Shown here one piece after another: positions 9,808-19,905 of a stretch of DNA of 64,000 nt. Every line of letters starts with the position of its first letter. Position 1 is the stretch's first letter. The position numbers and the translations under genes are program-made. The notes beneath the pieces were generated by a model that saw nothing but the letters and a program-made list of their open reading frames with translations, was not told where the DNA came from and made no database searches. The stretch is taken from NCBI RefSeq assembly GCF_009906855.1, contig NZ_CP047650.1, positions 2,108,001 through 2,172,000 on the forward strand. The letters run 5' to 3'. Origin of the DNA: Xylophilus rhododendri (GTDB taxonomy: Bacteria > Pseudomonadota > Gammaproteobacteria > Burkholderiales > Burkholderiaceae_C).

Positions 9808-9833
9808 TAGCACTCGCCGGGGACGAGTGCCAA
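9807..9833 (+). promoter_or_regulatory. CIRCE element (HrcA operator) of groESL
   Basis: TTAGCACTC, nine spacer bases, then GAGTGCCAA: the canonical CIRCE inverted repeat with one mismatch (consensus right arm GAGTGCTAA). It covers the expected transcription start of groESL, so bound HrcA would block initiation. hrcA itself is not in the window. Confidence 0.95.
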
Positions 9834-9945
9834 CAAAACCGAAATGGTGGTTGGCGACTCCCCGGCGATGCCAAGGCGGTGCTGTTGCGCCGCCTCTCGG
9901 CTCCCGACAAAACCCTGTTGTTTCGGCTTCCTCCAAGGAGATGCA

Positions 9946-10239
9946 ATGAAGAACCTTCGCCCTCTGCACGATCGCGTGATCGTCAAGCGCCTCGAACAAG
10001 AAACCAAGACCGCCTCCGGTCTGATCATCCCCGACAACGCTGCAGAGAAGCCGGACCAGGGCGAAGTCCTGGCCGTCGGCCCGGGCAAGAAGAACGACAA
10101 GGGCGAGCTGTCGGCTCCCGGCGTCAAGGTCGGCGACCGTGTCCTGTTCGGCAAGTACTCGGGCCAGACCGTCAAGGTCAACGGCGACGAGCTGCTGGTC
10201 ATGAAGGAAGAAGACCTGTTCGCGGTCGTCGAAGGCTGA
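9946..10239 (+). CDS. groES: Co-chaperonin GroES
   Basis: 97 residues, the usual length for a GroES subunit that caps the GroEL cage as a heptamer. It begins [20 protein letters not shown], with the mobile loop [20 protein letters not shown] and the terminal motif [15 protein letters not shown]. The start is set by AAGGAG six bases upstream. First gene of groES-groEL, controlled by CIRCE and a strong promoter about 140 bp upstream. Confidence 0.98.
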   Translation: MKNLRPLHDRVIVKRLEQETKTASGLIIPDNAAEKPDQGEVLAVGPGKKNDKGELSAPGVKVGDRVLFGKYSGQTVKVNGDELLVMKEEDLFAVVEG

Positions 10240-10286
10240 TCCAGCCCTCGCCCCTTCTCATCCCTTTTCACAGAATTCCGGAGTAA

Positions 10287-11945
<1,659 letters not shown>

Positions 11946-11959
11946 TGTCGGCCCCCCGG

Positions 11960-12040
11960 CTTTTCACTGCGCTTCGCTCCGTGTAACGCCACCCCCGAGG
12001 GGGAGGCTTCGCCTGCGCCAGGGAGACCCTGGCGCGGCTC
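11960..12040. repeat. Intergenic palindromic repeat, copy 1
   Basis: Non-coding sequence just after groEL with CGTGTAACGCCACCCCCGAG and a perfect hairpin, GCGCCAGGG-AGA-CCCTGGCGC (12015-12035). The first block resembles the sequence after gspG near 58355-58385 (CGTGTATTGCGCCATCCCCC), so this looks like a dispersed intergenic repeat family. The function is unknown; it has no T-run and is not itself a terminator. Confidence 0.55.
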
Positions 12041-12077
12041 TACTCGGAACACGGCGCTGCGTAAGCCGACGCCATTG

Positions 12078-12114
12078 AAAAAACCCCGCGGTCTTTGACC
12101 GGCGGGGGTTTTTC
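12078..12114. terminator. Bidirectional rho-independent terminator between groEL and pgi
   Basis: A-rich left flank and ACCCCGC-GGTC stem pairing with GACC-GGCGGGGGT followed by TTTTT; one bulged base in the stem. The A-run/T-run symmetry lets it terminate both groESL from the left and pgi from the right. Confidence 0.85.
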
Positions 12115-12132
12115 TTTGGGTGCTGGCTTTCT

Positions 12133-13662
12133 TTAGCTTGGCTGGCGCAGTCTGGCCAGCAGGCCGGCTGTGGAGGGGTCCAGGGCTGTTGTGTCGCCTG
12201 TTTCCAGCCTTGGCTCTATGTCTCTTGCCAGGACCTTGCCCAGTTCCACGCCCCATTGGTCGAAGCTGTTGATGCCCCAGATCGCGCCGCTGACAAAGAC
12301 CCGGTGTTCGTAGAGGGCGATCAAGGCTCCCAGCGATGCGGGGGTCAGCTTTTCCAGGACGAAGAAGGTGCTGGGGCGGTTGCCGGGGAAATGCTTGTGG
12401 CCGCCCTCGTCCTGCTTGCCTTGCAGCAGCGCCTGGGCCTGGGCCAGGGCGTTGGCCAGGAGCTTGGGGTGGTGGCCGGGCAGGTCGTGGGCGGCGTCGC
12501 GGATGGCGATGAATTCCAGGGGGACCACGTCGGTGCCCTGGTGCAGCATCTGGAAGAAGGCGTGCTGGCCGTTGGTGCCGGGCTCGCCCCAGACGACTGG
12601 CGATGTGGAGAAGGGGACCGGCTCGCCGTTCAGGTCCACGCGCTTGCCGTTGCTCTCCATCTCCAGTTGCTGCAGGTAGGCGGGCAGGCGGCGCAGGGCC
12701 TGGGCGTAGGGGGCGACGCAGCGGCTGGTGAAGCCGTGGAAGTTGCGGTACCAGATGTCCAGCAGGCCCAGGCGCACCGGCAGGTTGCGCTCCAGGGGGG
12801 CCGTGCGGAAATGCGCGTCCATCGCGTTCGCGCCGGCCAGCAGGTCCTCGAAGGCCTTGGCGCCGATGGCGATCGCCAGGCTCAGGCCGATGGACGACCA
12901 CATCGAATAACGGCCGCCCACCCAGTCCCAGAAACCGAAGGTGGTGGTGATGCCGAACTCGGCCGCGGCCTCCACGTTGGTGGTGAGGGCGGCGAAATGG
13001 CGGGCGATGTCGCGTCCGCCGGCCGCCTCGAACCAGGCCTTGGCGCTCTGCGCGTTGGTCATGGTCTCGATGGTGGTGAAGGTCTTGGACGAGACCAGGA
13101 ACAGGGTGTTCTCCGCCTTCAGGCCGGCCAGCACGCCGGCCAGTTCATGGCCGTCGACGTTGGAGACGAAGTGCAGGCGCTTGGCCGGCGCGCGGAATTC
13201 CTCCAGCGCCAGCACCGCCATCTGCGGGCCCAGGTCGGAGCCGCCGATGCCGATATTGACGATGTCGGTGATGTGCAGGTCGCCGCGCACCTGCTCGGCG
13301 TAGGCCAGCATGGCTTGCCGCACGGATGCGACTTCGCTGTCGTCGGTGCCCGGCTCGCGCAGGCGGGTGTGCTGCACCGCGCGGCCCTCGGTGCTGTTGA
13401 TGGCTTCGCCGGCCAGCATGGCGTCGCGTCGCGCCTCCAGGCCGCATTCCCGCGCCAGCTGCAGCAGCAGGGTCTCGGCTTCGGCGTCGATGCGGTTCTT
13501 CGACAGGTCGGCGAAGAGGTGAGGCGCCTCCTGGCTCAGCGTGTCGAAGCGCGCCGGGTCGGCGATGAAGGCGTGGCGGGCATCGAAATCGCGGGCGCTT
13601 CCATCGAAATGGGTCCGCAGGTTTTTCCAGGCATCGGTTTGGTCGCAGCGCACAAGACTCAT
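12133..13662 (-). CDS. pgi: Glucose-6-phosphate isomerase
   Basis: 509-residue cytosolic enzyme interconverting glucose-6-phosphate and fructose-6-phosphate. It opens MSLVRCDQTDAWKNLRTHFD. Family signatures are present: IGIGGSDLGPQM, SSKTFTTIETM, FGFWDWVGGRYSMWSSIG, the catalytic Glu in WGEPGTNGQHAFFQ and the terminal GINSFDQWGVELGK with the catalytic Lys. Slightly shorter than the E. coli enzyme (about 549 residues), as is usual in Burkholderiales. It lies 30 bp after tal on the same strand, so tal-pgi form a unit divergent from zwf-hexR. Confidence 0.97.
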   Translation of the reverse strand: MSLVRCDQTDAWKNLRTHFDGSARDFDARHAFIADPARFDTLSQEAPHLFADLSKNRIDAEAETLLLQLARECGLEARRDAMLAGEAINSTEGRAVQHTRLREPGTDDSEVASVRQAMLAYAEQVRGDLHITDIVNIGIGGSDLGPQMAVLALEEFRAPAKRLHFVSNVDGHELAGVLAGLKAENTLFLVSSKTFTTIETMTNAQSAKAWFEAAGGRDIARHFAALTTNVEAAAEFGITTTFGFWDWVGGRYSMWSSIGLSLAIAIGAKAFEDLLAGANAMDAHFRTAPLERNLPVRLGLLDIWYRNFHGFTSRCVAPYAQALRRLPAYLQQLEMESNGKRVDLNGEPVPFSTSPVVWGEPGTNGQHAFFQMLHQGTDVVPLEFIAIRDAAHDLPGHHPKLLANALAQAQALLQGKQDEGGHKHFPGNRPSTFFVLEKLTPASLGALIALYEHRVFVSGAIWGINSFDQWGVELGKVLARDIEPRLETGDTTALDPSTAGLLARLRQPS

Positions 13663-13692
13663 CGTGGGATTCGGATTGGGAGGGTTGTCGGA

Positions 13693-14637
13693 TCAGGCCA
13701 GCAGCAGGGCGTCGAGCTTGGCGGCATCGACGGCGAAGGCGCGGATGCCTTCGGCCAGCTTCTCGGTGGCCATGGCGTCTTCGTTGTGGGCGTAGCGGAA
13801 GCCCGCTTCGTCGTATTCGACGGCGTCGAGCGCGATCGACTTCGCGGCCTCGGGGTCGAGCGCGCGCTGCAGCGGGGCCTCGCTGGCGGCCAGTTGGGCC
13901 AGCAGTTCGGGGCTGATGGTGAGCAGGTCGCAGCCGGCCAGGGCGGTGATCTGGCCGATGTTGCGGAAACTCGCGCCCATCACCTCGGTGCGGATGCCGA
14001 AGTGCTTGTAGTGCTCGTAGATGCGGCGCACCGACTGCACGCCGGGGTCGTGGGCGCCGGAGCGGGCCGCCTCGTCCCAGGCGCTGCCGGCGGTCTTCTT
14101 GTGCCAGTCGTAGATGCGGCCGACGAAGGGCGAGATCAGCTGCACGCCCGCCGCCGCGCAGGCCACGGCCTGGGCGAAGGAGAACAGCAGGGTGAGGTTG
14201 GTGCGGATGCCGCGGCGCTCCAGGCGCTCGGCCGCGCGTATGCCTTCCCAGGTGGCGGCCACCTTGATCAGCACCCGGTCGATGTGCACGCCGGCGCCTT
14301 CGTACAGTTCGATCAGGCGTTCGCCCCGGCTGTAGGTGGCTTCCTCGTCGAAGGACAGGCGTGCATCGACCTCGGTGGAGACGCGGCCCGGGATGATGGA
14401 CAGGATCTCGGTGCCGAAGCGCACCAGCAGGCGGTCGACCACCTCGTCGAGCGCCTTGCCCTTGAAGCGAGCCACGGTCTCGTCGAGCAGCGGCCGGTAT
14501 TCGGGCTTCTGCACCGCCTTGAGGATGAGCGAGGGATTGGTGGTCGCGTCCTGCGGCTGGTAGGCGGCGAGCTGGCGGAAATCGCCGGTGTCGGCGACGA
14601 CGGTGGTGAATTGCTTGAGCGAGTCGAGTTGGTTCAT
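13693..14637 (-). CDS. tal: Transaldolase
   Basis: 314-residue TalB-type transaldolase of the non-oxidative pentose phosphate pathway. Start at [20 protein letters not shown]. Signatures: [27 protein letters not shown] and the Schiff-base Lys in [15 protein letters not shown], then [15 protein letters not shown] and [11 protein letters not shown] longer upstream frame is rejected because the real N-terminus aligns at this ATG. A HexR-like operator candidate lies 46 bp upstream of the start. Confidence 0.97.
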   Translation of the reverse strand: MNQLDSLKQFTTVVADTGDFRQLAAYQPQDATTNPSLILKAVQKPEYRPLLDETVARFKGKALDEVVDRLLVRFGTEILSIIPGRVSTEVDARLSFDEEATYSRGERLIELYEGAGVHIDRVLIKVAATWEGIRAAERLERRGIRTNLTLLFSFAQAVACAAAGVQLISPFVGRIYDWHKKTAGSAWDEAARSGAHDPGVQSVRRIYEHYKHFGIRTEVMGASFRNIGQITALAGCDLLTISPELLAQLAASEAPLQRALDPEAAKSIALDAVEYDEAGFRYAHNEDAMATEKLAEGIRAFAVDAAKLDALLLA

Positions 14638-14682
14638 GGCCTGCGAAACAACGCCTGGATGGATGGGAAAGGCGGATAAAAA

Positions 14683-14697
14683 TGTAACCGGGTTACG
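14683..14697. promoter_or_regulatory. Candidate HexR operator 1 (tal side)
   Basis: TGTAACCGGGTTACG contains the perfect 13-bp palindrome GTAACC-G-GGTTAC and fits the published HexR-type consensus TGTAAY-N3-RTTACA except for the last base. It lies 46 bp before tal and 120 bp before zwf, whose operon encodes a HexR-like protein. Site seen in sequence; binding inferred. Confidence 0.6.
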
Positions 14698-14768
14698 GCC
14701 GGGCCGATGTCGGAAATTCTCCCGAATGCGGAGCTTGTCGGGCATGGCGCAGGCGAAGGTCCGGTCGG

Positions 14769-14783
14769 AGAAACTGGATTACA
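14769..14783. promoter_or_regulatory. Candidate HexR operator 2 (zwf side)
   Basis: AGAAACTGGATTACA has a perfect right half (ATTACA) and a weaker left half of the HexR-type consensus. It lies 34 bp before the zwf ATG, a good repressor position. It is weaker than site 1 and should be treated as a candidate only. Confidence 0.4.
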
Positions 14784-14816
14784 GTTCCCGCTCCTTTCAT
14801 CGCCCACCCTCCTCCC

Positions 14817-16283
14817 ATGTCCTTCGACCTCGTCCTCTTCGGCGGCACCGGCGACCTCGCCTGGCGCAAGCTGATGCCCGCGTTGTTCCAGGCCTTTCGC
14901 CACGGCAGCCTGCCGGCCGGCGGTCGCATCATCGGCGTCGCGCGTGACGATTTGACGGACCAGGCCTATCGCGAGCTGATCCAGGCCCGCTTCGAGGAGG
15001 TGGAGGGCGCCAAGCGGCCCAACGCGGCGGAGTTCGAGAAGTTCGCCAGCCTGCTGCATTTCGTGCGGTTGGATCTCTCCAAGCCCGAAGACTATGCCCG
15101 GCTCAAGGAGCGGCTCGACAGCCGCTCGGCAGATACCGTGGTGATGTACCTGGCCACCTCGCCGGCCCTGTTCACCACCGCCTGCGAGCAGATCGGCAAG
15201 TCGGGCCTGGCCACGCCGCGCACCCGCATCGTGCTGGAAAAGCCGCTGGGCCACGACCTGGCCAGCAACCGCCAGATCAACGAGACGGTGCGTTCGGTGT
15301 TCGAGGAACAGCAGATCTTCCGCATCGACCACTACCTGGGCAAGCCCGCGGTGCAGAACCTGTTCGCCCTGCGTTTCGGCAATGCCCTGTTCGAGCCGAT
15401 CTGGAAACGCGAATACATCGCCAACATCCAGATCACCATCGCCGAGGACCTGGGCGTGGAAAAGCGCGGCGCCTTCTACGAGAACACCGGCGCGCTGCGC
15501 GACATGGTGCAGAACCATGCGCTGCAGCTGCTCTGCGCGGTGGGCATGGAGCCGCCGATCGACTCCAGCGCCGATGCGATCCGCGACGAGAAACTGAAGG
15601 TGCTGCGCTCGCTCAAGCCCTGGACCCAGGAATCGCTGGAGCGCCACACCGTGCGCGGCCAGTACATCGCCGGCACCGCCTACGGCGAGCGGGTGCAGGG
15701 CTACCGCGAGGAGCCGGGCGTGGACCCGGACAGCCGCACCGAGACCTTCGTGGCCCTGCGCACCGAGATCCAGAACTGGCGCTGGAGCGGCGTGCCCTTC
15801 TACATCCGCACCGGCAAGCGCCTGGCCTCGCGCGATGCGCGCATCGAGGTGAATTTCCGGCCGACGCCGCATCCGATCTTCCCGGCGCCCGAAGGCGCAT
15901 CGAACCAGCTGGCGATCAGCCTGCAGCCCAAGGACGGGCTGGAGCTGCACCTGCTGGCCCAGGGCCAGGACGGCCGCGGCAAGGGCGCGCGGGCCGACGG
16001 CACCGCCCTTTCGCCGGTGCAGCTCGACCTGGACTTCGACAAGCGTTTCGGCGCCGAACGCGTGGGCGCGTACGAACGCCTTCTGCTGGACGTGATCGCC
16101 GGCCGGCTCAACCTCTTCGTGCGTTCCGACGAGCAGGAAGCCGCCTGGCGCTGGGTGGAACCCATCCTCGACTTCTGGCAGACCGGCAAGCCGCGCAGCT
16201 ATGCGGCGGGCACCTGGGGGCCGAGTGCTTCCAGCGCCATGATCGCGCGCGACGGCTACAACTGGTCCGAAGAGAATGGTTGA
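14817..16283 (+). CDS. zwf: Glucose-6-phosphate 1-dehydrogenase
   Basis: 488 residues, the usual length. It oxidises glucose-6-phosphate to 6-phosphogluconolactone, feeding the pentose phosphate or Entner-Doudoroff route. N-terminal nucleotide-binding motif FGGTGDLAWRKL; active-site signature RIDHYLGKPAVQNL; EKPLGHDLASN and the sugar-phosphate region RTGKRL are also intact. The ATG at 14817 directly precedes the GGTGDLAWRK fold start. Its stop lies inside the next gene (8-bp overlap), so zwf and the RpiR/HexR regulator are translationally coupled. Confidence 0.97.
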   Translation: MSFDLVLFGGTGDLAWRKLMPALFQAFRHGSLPAGGRIIGVARDDLTDQAYRELIQARFEEVEGAKRPNAAEFEKFASLLHFVRLDLSKPEDYARLKERLDSRSADTVVMYLATSPALFTTACEQIGKSGLATPRTRIVLEKPLGHDLASNRQINETVRSVFEEQQIFRIDHYLGKPAVQNLFALRFGNALFEPIWKREYIANIQITIAEDLGVEKRGAFYENTGALRDMVQNHALQLLCAVGMEPPIDSSADAIRDEKLKVLRSLKPWTQESLERHTVRGQYIAGTAYGERVQGYREEPGVDPDSRTETFVALRTEIQNWRWSGVPFYIRTGKRLASRDARIEVNFRPTPHPIFPAPEGASNQLAISLQPKDGLELHLLAQGQDGRGKGARADGTALSPVQLDLDFDKRFGAERVGAYERLLLDVIAGRLNLFVRSDEQEAAWRWVEPILDFWQTGKPRSYAAGTWGPSASSAMIARDGYNWSEENG

Positions 16284-17160
16284 AGCAGGCGCGGCCGGGC
16301 ACGAGCAGAACGGGATGCTGGAGCGCATCCGCGCGTCGCTCGCCTCCCTGGCCCCGGCTGAGCAGCGTGTCGGCAAGCTGGTGCTGGAGGACCCGCGCGT
16401 GTTCGCCCAGCTGCCGGTGACCGAGCTGGCCGACCGCGCCCATGTCAGCAAGCCGACGGTGGTGCGTTTCTGCCGCAGCATCGGCTACGACGGCCTGGCC
16501 GACTTCAAGTTGAAGCTCGCCGGCAGCGTCAGCGAAGGCGTGCCCTTCGTGCACCGCAGCGTGGACAGCGACGACAAGACCGGCGACGTGATGGTCAAGG
16601 TGATCGACAACACCGTCGCCGCCTTCCTGCGCTACCGCAACGAGGCCAGCACCGCGATGCTGGAGCGGGCCGCCGTGGCGCTGTCCGCCACCTACCGCAC
16701 CGGCCGGCGCATCGAGTTCTACGGCGCCGGCAATTCCGGCATCGTGGCGCAGGACGCGCAGCACAAGTTCTTCCGCCTGGGCATCACCTCGATCGCCTAC
16801 AGCGACGGCCATATGCAGGTGATGGGCGCGACCATGCTCGGGCCGGGCGACTGCCTGGTGATCATCAGCAATTCGGGCCGCACCCGCGACCTGATGGACG
16901 CGGCCGACATCGCGCGGCGCAACGGCGCCACCACCATCACCATCACCGCCAGCGGCTCGCCCCTGGCCGCCGCCGGCCACATCCACCTGGCGGCCGACCA
17001 TCCCGAGGGCTACGACCGCTACAGCCCGATGGTGTCGCGCCTGCTGCACCTGATGGTGATCGACATCCTGGCGACCTGCGTGGCCCTGCGCATCGGCAGC
17101 CCGCTGCAGCCGATCCTGCAGCAGATGAAGTCGAACCTCAGAAGTAAACGCTACGCGTAG
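16276..17160 (+). CDS. hexR: MurR/RpiR-family regulator, HexR-like
   Basis: 294 residues. N-terminal RpiR helix-turn-helix (about residues 15-90: VTELADRAHVSKPTVVRFCR then SIGYDGLADFKLKL) and a C-terminal sugar isomerase (SIS) domain (about 130-270: FYGAGNSGIVAQDAQHKF, VIISNSGRTRDLMDAA). HexR proteins bind 2-keto-3-deoxy-6-phosphogluconate and repress central sugar catabolism genes such as zwf. Overlap with zwf, the family, and palindromes upstream of tal and zwf together support this assignment. It ends 10 bp inside a convergent response-regulator gene. Confidence 0.88.
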   Translation: MVEAGAAGHEQNGMLERIRASLASLAPAEQRVGKLVLEDPRVFAQLPVTELADRAHVSKPTVVRFCRSIGYDGLADFKLKLAGSVSEGVPFVHRSVDSDDKTGDVMVKVIDNTVAAFLRYRNEASTAMLERAAVALSATYRTGRRIEFYGAGNSGIVAQDAQHKFFRLGITSIAYSDGHMQVMGATMLGPGDCLVIISNSGRTRDLMDAADIARRNGATTITITASGSPLAAAGHIHLAADHPEGYDRYSPMVSRLLHLMVIDILATCVALRIGSPLQPILQQMKSNLRSKRYA

Positions 17161-17942
17161 GCCTGGGCGCCGGACAGGCGATGGGCCGGCGCCGCCCGGT
17201 GTGCCATGGCCGGCGTCCATTCGCGCGCCGGGTTCGGCGGCTCGTAGATGTAGCCGCAGCCGCGCACCGTGCGGATCAGCGGCGCGGCGGTCGAATCGTC
17301 CTCCAGCTTGCGGCGCAGGCGCGACACCAGCAGGTCGATGCCGCGGTCAAGGTCACGCATGTCGCGGCCGCGGGCGGTGGTCATCAACTGCTGGCGGCTG
17401 AGCACCATGCGCGGCGCGGCCAGGAAGGCCATCAGCAGGCGGTATTCGGATGCCGACAGCGACACCACCTCCTCGTCGGCCGAGACCAGGCGGCGTTCGT
17501 CGCGCCGCAGCTCCCAGCGGCCCACCTGCAGCCCGCGCGGCGCGGCGGCCGGCAGCGCCTCCCGCTCGGGCAGGCGGCGCAGGATGGCGCGCATGCGGGC
17601 CAGCAGCTCGCGGGGCTCGAAGGGCTTGCACATGAAGTCGTCGGCGCCCAGCTCCAGGCCGACGATGCGGTCGGCGGTGTCGTTGCGGCGGCTGGCCAGG
17701 ATCACCGGGATCTGCGCATCGCGCTTGAGCTGCTGCATCAGCGCCAGGCCGTTGGCGCGCGACAGCACCAGGTCCATCACCACCAGCTGAGGGCGCTCGC
17801 TGGCGATCAGGCGCTGCACCGTCTCGCTGTCCTGCGCGACCTGCACGGTGAAGCCGAAATCGCTCAAGAAGCTGCGCAGGCCGTCGGTTTCGGCCAGGTC
17901 GTCGTCGACCAGCAGGACCAGGGGGCGGGAAATGCGATTCAT
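17151..17942 (-). CDS. OmpR/PhoB-family response regulator without adjacent kinase
   Basis: 263 residues. Receiver domain about 8-120 (VLLVDDDLAETDG acidic pocket, phosphoacceptor Asp in VVMDLVLSRANG, Lys in FMCKPFEP), then a winged-helix OmpR_C domain about 140-235 (LSASEYRLLMAFLAAPRMVL, SRLRRKLEDD, IRTVRGCGYIY). The start at MNRISRPLVLLVDDD is chosen over a longer frame because the receiver begins there. No histidine kinase lies beside it, so it is an orphan in this window. A perfect palindrome sits 45 bp upstream of its start, a candidate autoregulatory site. Confidence 0.92.
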   Translation of the reverse strand: MNRISRPLVLLVDDDLAETDGLRSFLSDFGFTVQVAQDSETVQRLIASERPQLVVMDLVLSRANGLALMQQLKRDAQIPVILASRRNDTADRIVGLELGADDFMCKPFEPRELLARMRAILRRLPEREALPAAAPRGLQVGRWELRRDERRLVSADEEVVSLSASEYRLLMAFLAAPRMVLSRQQLMTTARGRDMRDLDRGIDLLVSRLRRKLEDDSTAAPLIRTVRGCGYIYEPPNPAREWTPAMAHRAAPAHRLSGAQAYA

Positions 17943-17986
17943 AGGGTAAACCTGGAAAGAAAACAAGGTTTGGTGTGTGTTTGTAA

Positions 17987-18021
17987 GTTGACTGTATGGG
18001 ATTTTTTCCCATACAGTCAAC
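17987..18021. repeat. Perfect 15-bp-arm inverted repeat between response regulator and dioxygenase
   Basis: Left arm GTTGACTGTATGGGA, loop TTTTT, right arm TCCCATACAGTCAAC, no mismatches. It is unusually AT-rich for this genome and lies 45 bp before the response-regulator start and 29 bp before the dioxygenase start. TTGACT, a good -35 hexamer, occurs in both arms on opposite strands. It could be an operator for a dimeric regulator, overlapping divergent promoters, or an RNA hairpin in the dioxygenase leader. Confidence 0.7.
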
Positions 18022-18049
18022 CCAATCCTCGAAGCTTTGCACCCCGGAC

Positions 18050-18982
18050 ATGATGAAAACCGACGCCTCCACGACGCCGCACGAACACGATCTCGGCCTT
18101 GCGCACGACCTGAAAATCCTCGAACGCCAGAGCCGCGAACGGCGCCGCATGCTGGGCCTGATCACCGGCGTGGGCGGCTCGCTGCTGCTGCCGGCCTGCG
18201 GCGGTGGCGGCGGTGAAAGCGGCAGTTCGACCACCACCAGCGCAGCCAGCACGGCCAGCGCGACGACGTCCGGCACCACGACGACGACCAGCACCAGCAC
18301 GACCACCACCTCCAGCCTGAGCAGCTGCGTCGCCGACCCCACCGAGACCGCCGGCCCCTACCCCGCCGACGGCAGCAACAGCCGCAACGGCAGCGTCGTC
18401 AACGCCCTGGTCAGCAGCGGCATCGTGCGCAGCAACATCCGCTCGAGCTTCGGCAGCTCCAGCACCACCGCCGCGGGTGTGCCGGTGGCGCTGACGATCT
18501 CGCTGGTCAACACCAATGCCTCCTGCGCGGTGCTGTCGGGTTATGCGATCTACCTGTGGCACTGCAATGCGGCCGGCCAGTACTCGCTCTACGACCTGCC
18601 GGCGGAGAACTACCTGCGCGGCGTGCAGTCCACCGACGACCTGGGCCAGGCAACCTTCCTGACCATCTTCCCGGGCTGCTACGCGGGCCGCTATCCGCAC
18701 ATCCATTTCGAGGTCTACCGCAGCACCGGCACCGCCACCCAGGGCAGCAACAGCCTGCTGACCTCGCAGATGTGCCTGCCGCGCGATGCCTGCAGCGCGG
18801 TCTACAGCGCCAACAGCTCGGTCTATTCCGGCAGCACGGCCAACCTGGCCGGGGTCACCATCGCCAGCGACAACGTTTTCGGCGACAACAACGCCGCGCA
18901 GATCGCCGCGCAGACGCCCACCCTCAGCGGCAGCGCCAGCGCCGGCTACACCGCCACCATCGTGGTCGGCCTGGCCCTCTGA
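18050..18982 (+). CDS. Exported lipoprotein-type intradiol ring-cleavage dioxygenase
   Basis: 310 residues. N-terminal Tat-like signal (ERRRMLGLITGVGG) ends in a lipobox-like LLPAC at about residues 50-54, then a Gly/Ser/Thr-rich linker of about 40 residues, then a catalytic domain of the protocatechuate/catechol dioxygenase superfamily. Motifs: ETAGPYPADG, YLWHCNAAGQYSLYD, NYLRGVQSTDDLGQATF, FPGCYAGRYPHIHFEVY. The Tyr of CYAGR and the two His of HIH fit the Fe(III) ligands. No other catechol-pathway genes are nearby, so the substrate is unknown; a periplasmic or surface location is inferred. Two ATG codons in tandem make the start ambiguous by one residue. Confidence 0.85.
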   Translation: MMKTDASTTPHEHDLGLAHDLKILERQSRERRRMLGLITGVGGSLLLPACGGGGGESGSSTTTSAASTASATTSGTTTTTSTSTTTTSSLSSCVADPTETAGPYPADGSNSRNGSVVNALVSSGIVRSNIRSSFGSSSTTAAGVPVALTISLVNTNASCAVLSGYAIYLWHCNAAGQYSLYDLPAENYLRGVQSTDDLGQATFLTIFPGCYAGRYPHIHFEVYRSTGTATQGSNSLLTSQMCLPRDACSAVYSANSSVYSGSTANLAGVTIASDNVFGDNNAAQIAAQTPTLSGSASAGYTATIVVGLAL

Positions 18983-19032
18983 GGGCTTCGGGGCCGTCCA
19001 GCGACAATCTCCGGCTCCAGTCCGCTCCTTTT

Positions 19033-19905
19033 ATGCCCACCGAACCCGAATCCGCCGCGCTGAACCAGCCGTCGCAGACCCTGGCCCATGTGCTGCGGGT
19101 CATGCGGCCGCTGGCGCGCTGGCTGGTGCGCGCGGGCGTGGGACACAAGCTGCTGGCCGAAGCCTTGAAGCCCGTCTTCCTGGAAGCCGCCCGCGCCGAA
19201 CTGCAGCGCCACGGCCAGCGCGAGACCGATTCGGGCCTGAGTGTGCTGTCCGGCCTGCACCGCAAGGATGTGCGCGCCCTGGGCGAGGAAGCGGCCAGCG
19301 AACTGCCGCCCGAGCGGCCGGCGCGTGCCACGCCCGCCCAGGTGCTGGTCAGCCGCTGGCTGGCCGAGGGCCTGCCGCTGCGCCTGCCGGTGGCCGGCGA
19401 CAGCGCCTCCTTCGATGCCCTGGCGCGCGGCGTCTCGCTCGATGTGCACCCGCGCACCCTGATGCGCGAGCTGCTGCGCCTGGGCGTGGCCGCCGAGGAG
19501 GGCGATTTCATCGAACTGCGCCGCGAGGCCTTCGTGCCCGACCGCGCCCATGCCGAGGCCGGCCAGATGGTGGCCGACAGCGTGGCCGACCACCTCGCCG
19601 CCGGCGTGCACAACCTCACCGGCGACGGCCCGGTGCGTTTCCTGGAGCAGAGCGTTTTCGCCGACCAGCTCAGCGAAGCCTCGGTGCGTGAACTGGAAGC
19701 CCTGGGCAACCAACTCTGGAAGCAGGTGCTGGGCCAGATGGTCCAGGCCGCCACCGTGCTGGAAGCGCGTGACGCCGCCCTCGGCAGCAGCCCCGCCGTG
19801 CCGCGCGCCGACCAGCGCATCCGCCTGGGCATGTTCTGTTATTCGACCCGCATGGCCGCCCTGAATCCGCCAGCCTCCGCCCCCGAGAAGGACCCCACCC
19901 CATGA
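19033..19905 (+). CDS. DUF6502 family protein
   Basis: 290 residues, starting MPTEPESAALNQPSQTLAHV. The N-terminal block VLRVMRPLARWLVRAGVGHK matches the DUF6502 family and resembles a helix-turn-helix-like region; the rest is helical and soluble. The function is unknown. Its stop overlaps the ATG of the DUF5666 lipoprotein gene by four bases, so the two are coupled. Confidence 0.8.
   Translation: MPTEPESAALNQPSQTLAHVLRVMRPLARWLVRAGVGHKLLAEALKPVFLEAARAELQRHGQRETDSGLSVLSGLHRKDVRALGEEAASELPPERPARATPAQVLVSRWLAEGLPLRLPVAGDSASFDALARGVSLDVHPRTLMRELLRLGVAAEEGDFIELRREAFVPDRAHAEAGQMVADSVADHLAAGVHNLTGDGPVRFLEQSVFADQLSEASVRELEALGNQLWKQVLGQMVQAATVLEARDAALGSSPAVPRADQRIRLGMFCYSTRMAALNPPASAPEKDPTP

Noticed and set aside
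17151..18982. A two-component system with the orphan response regulator
   Set aside because: No histidine kinase gene lies on either side.
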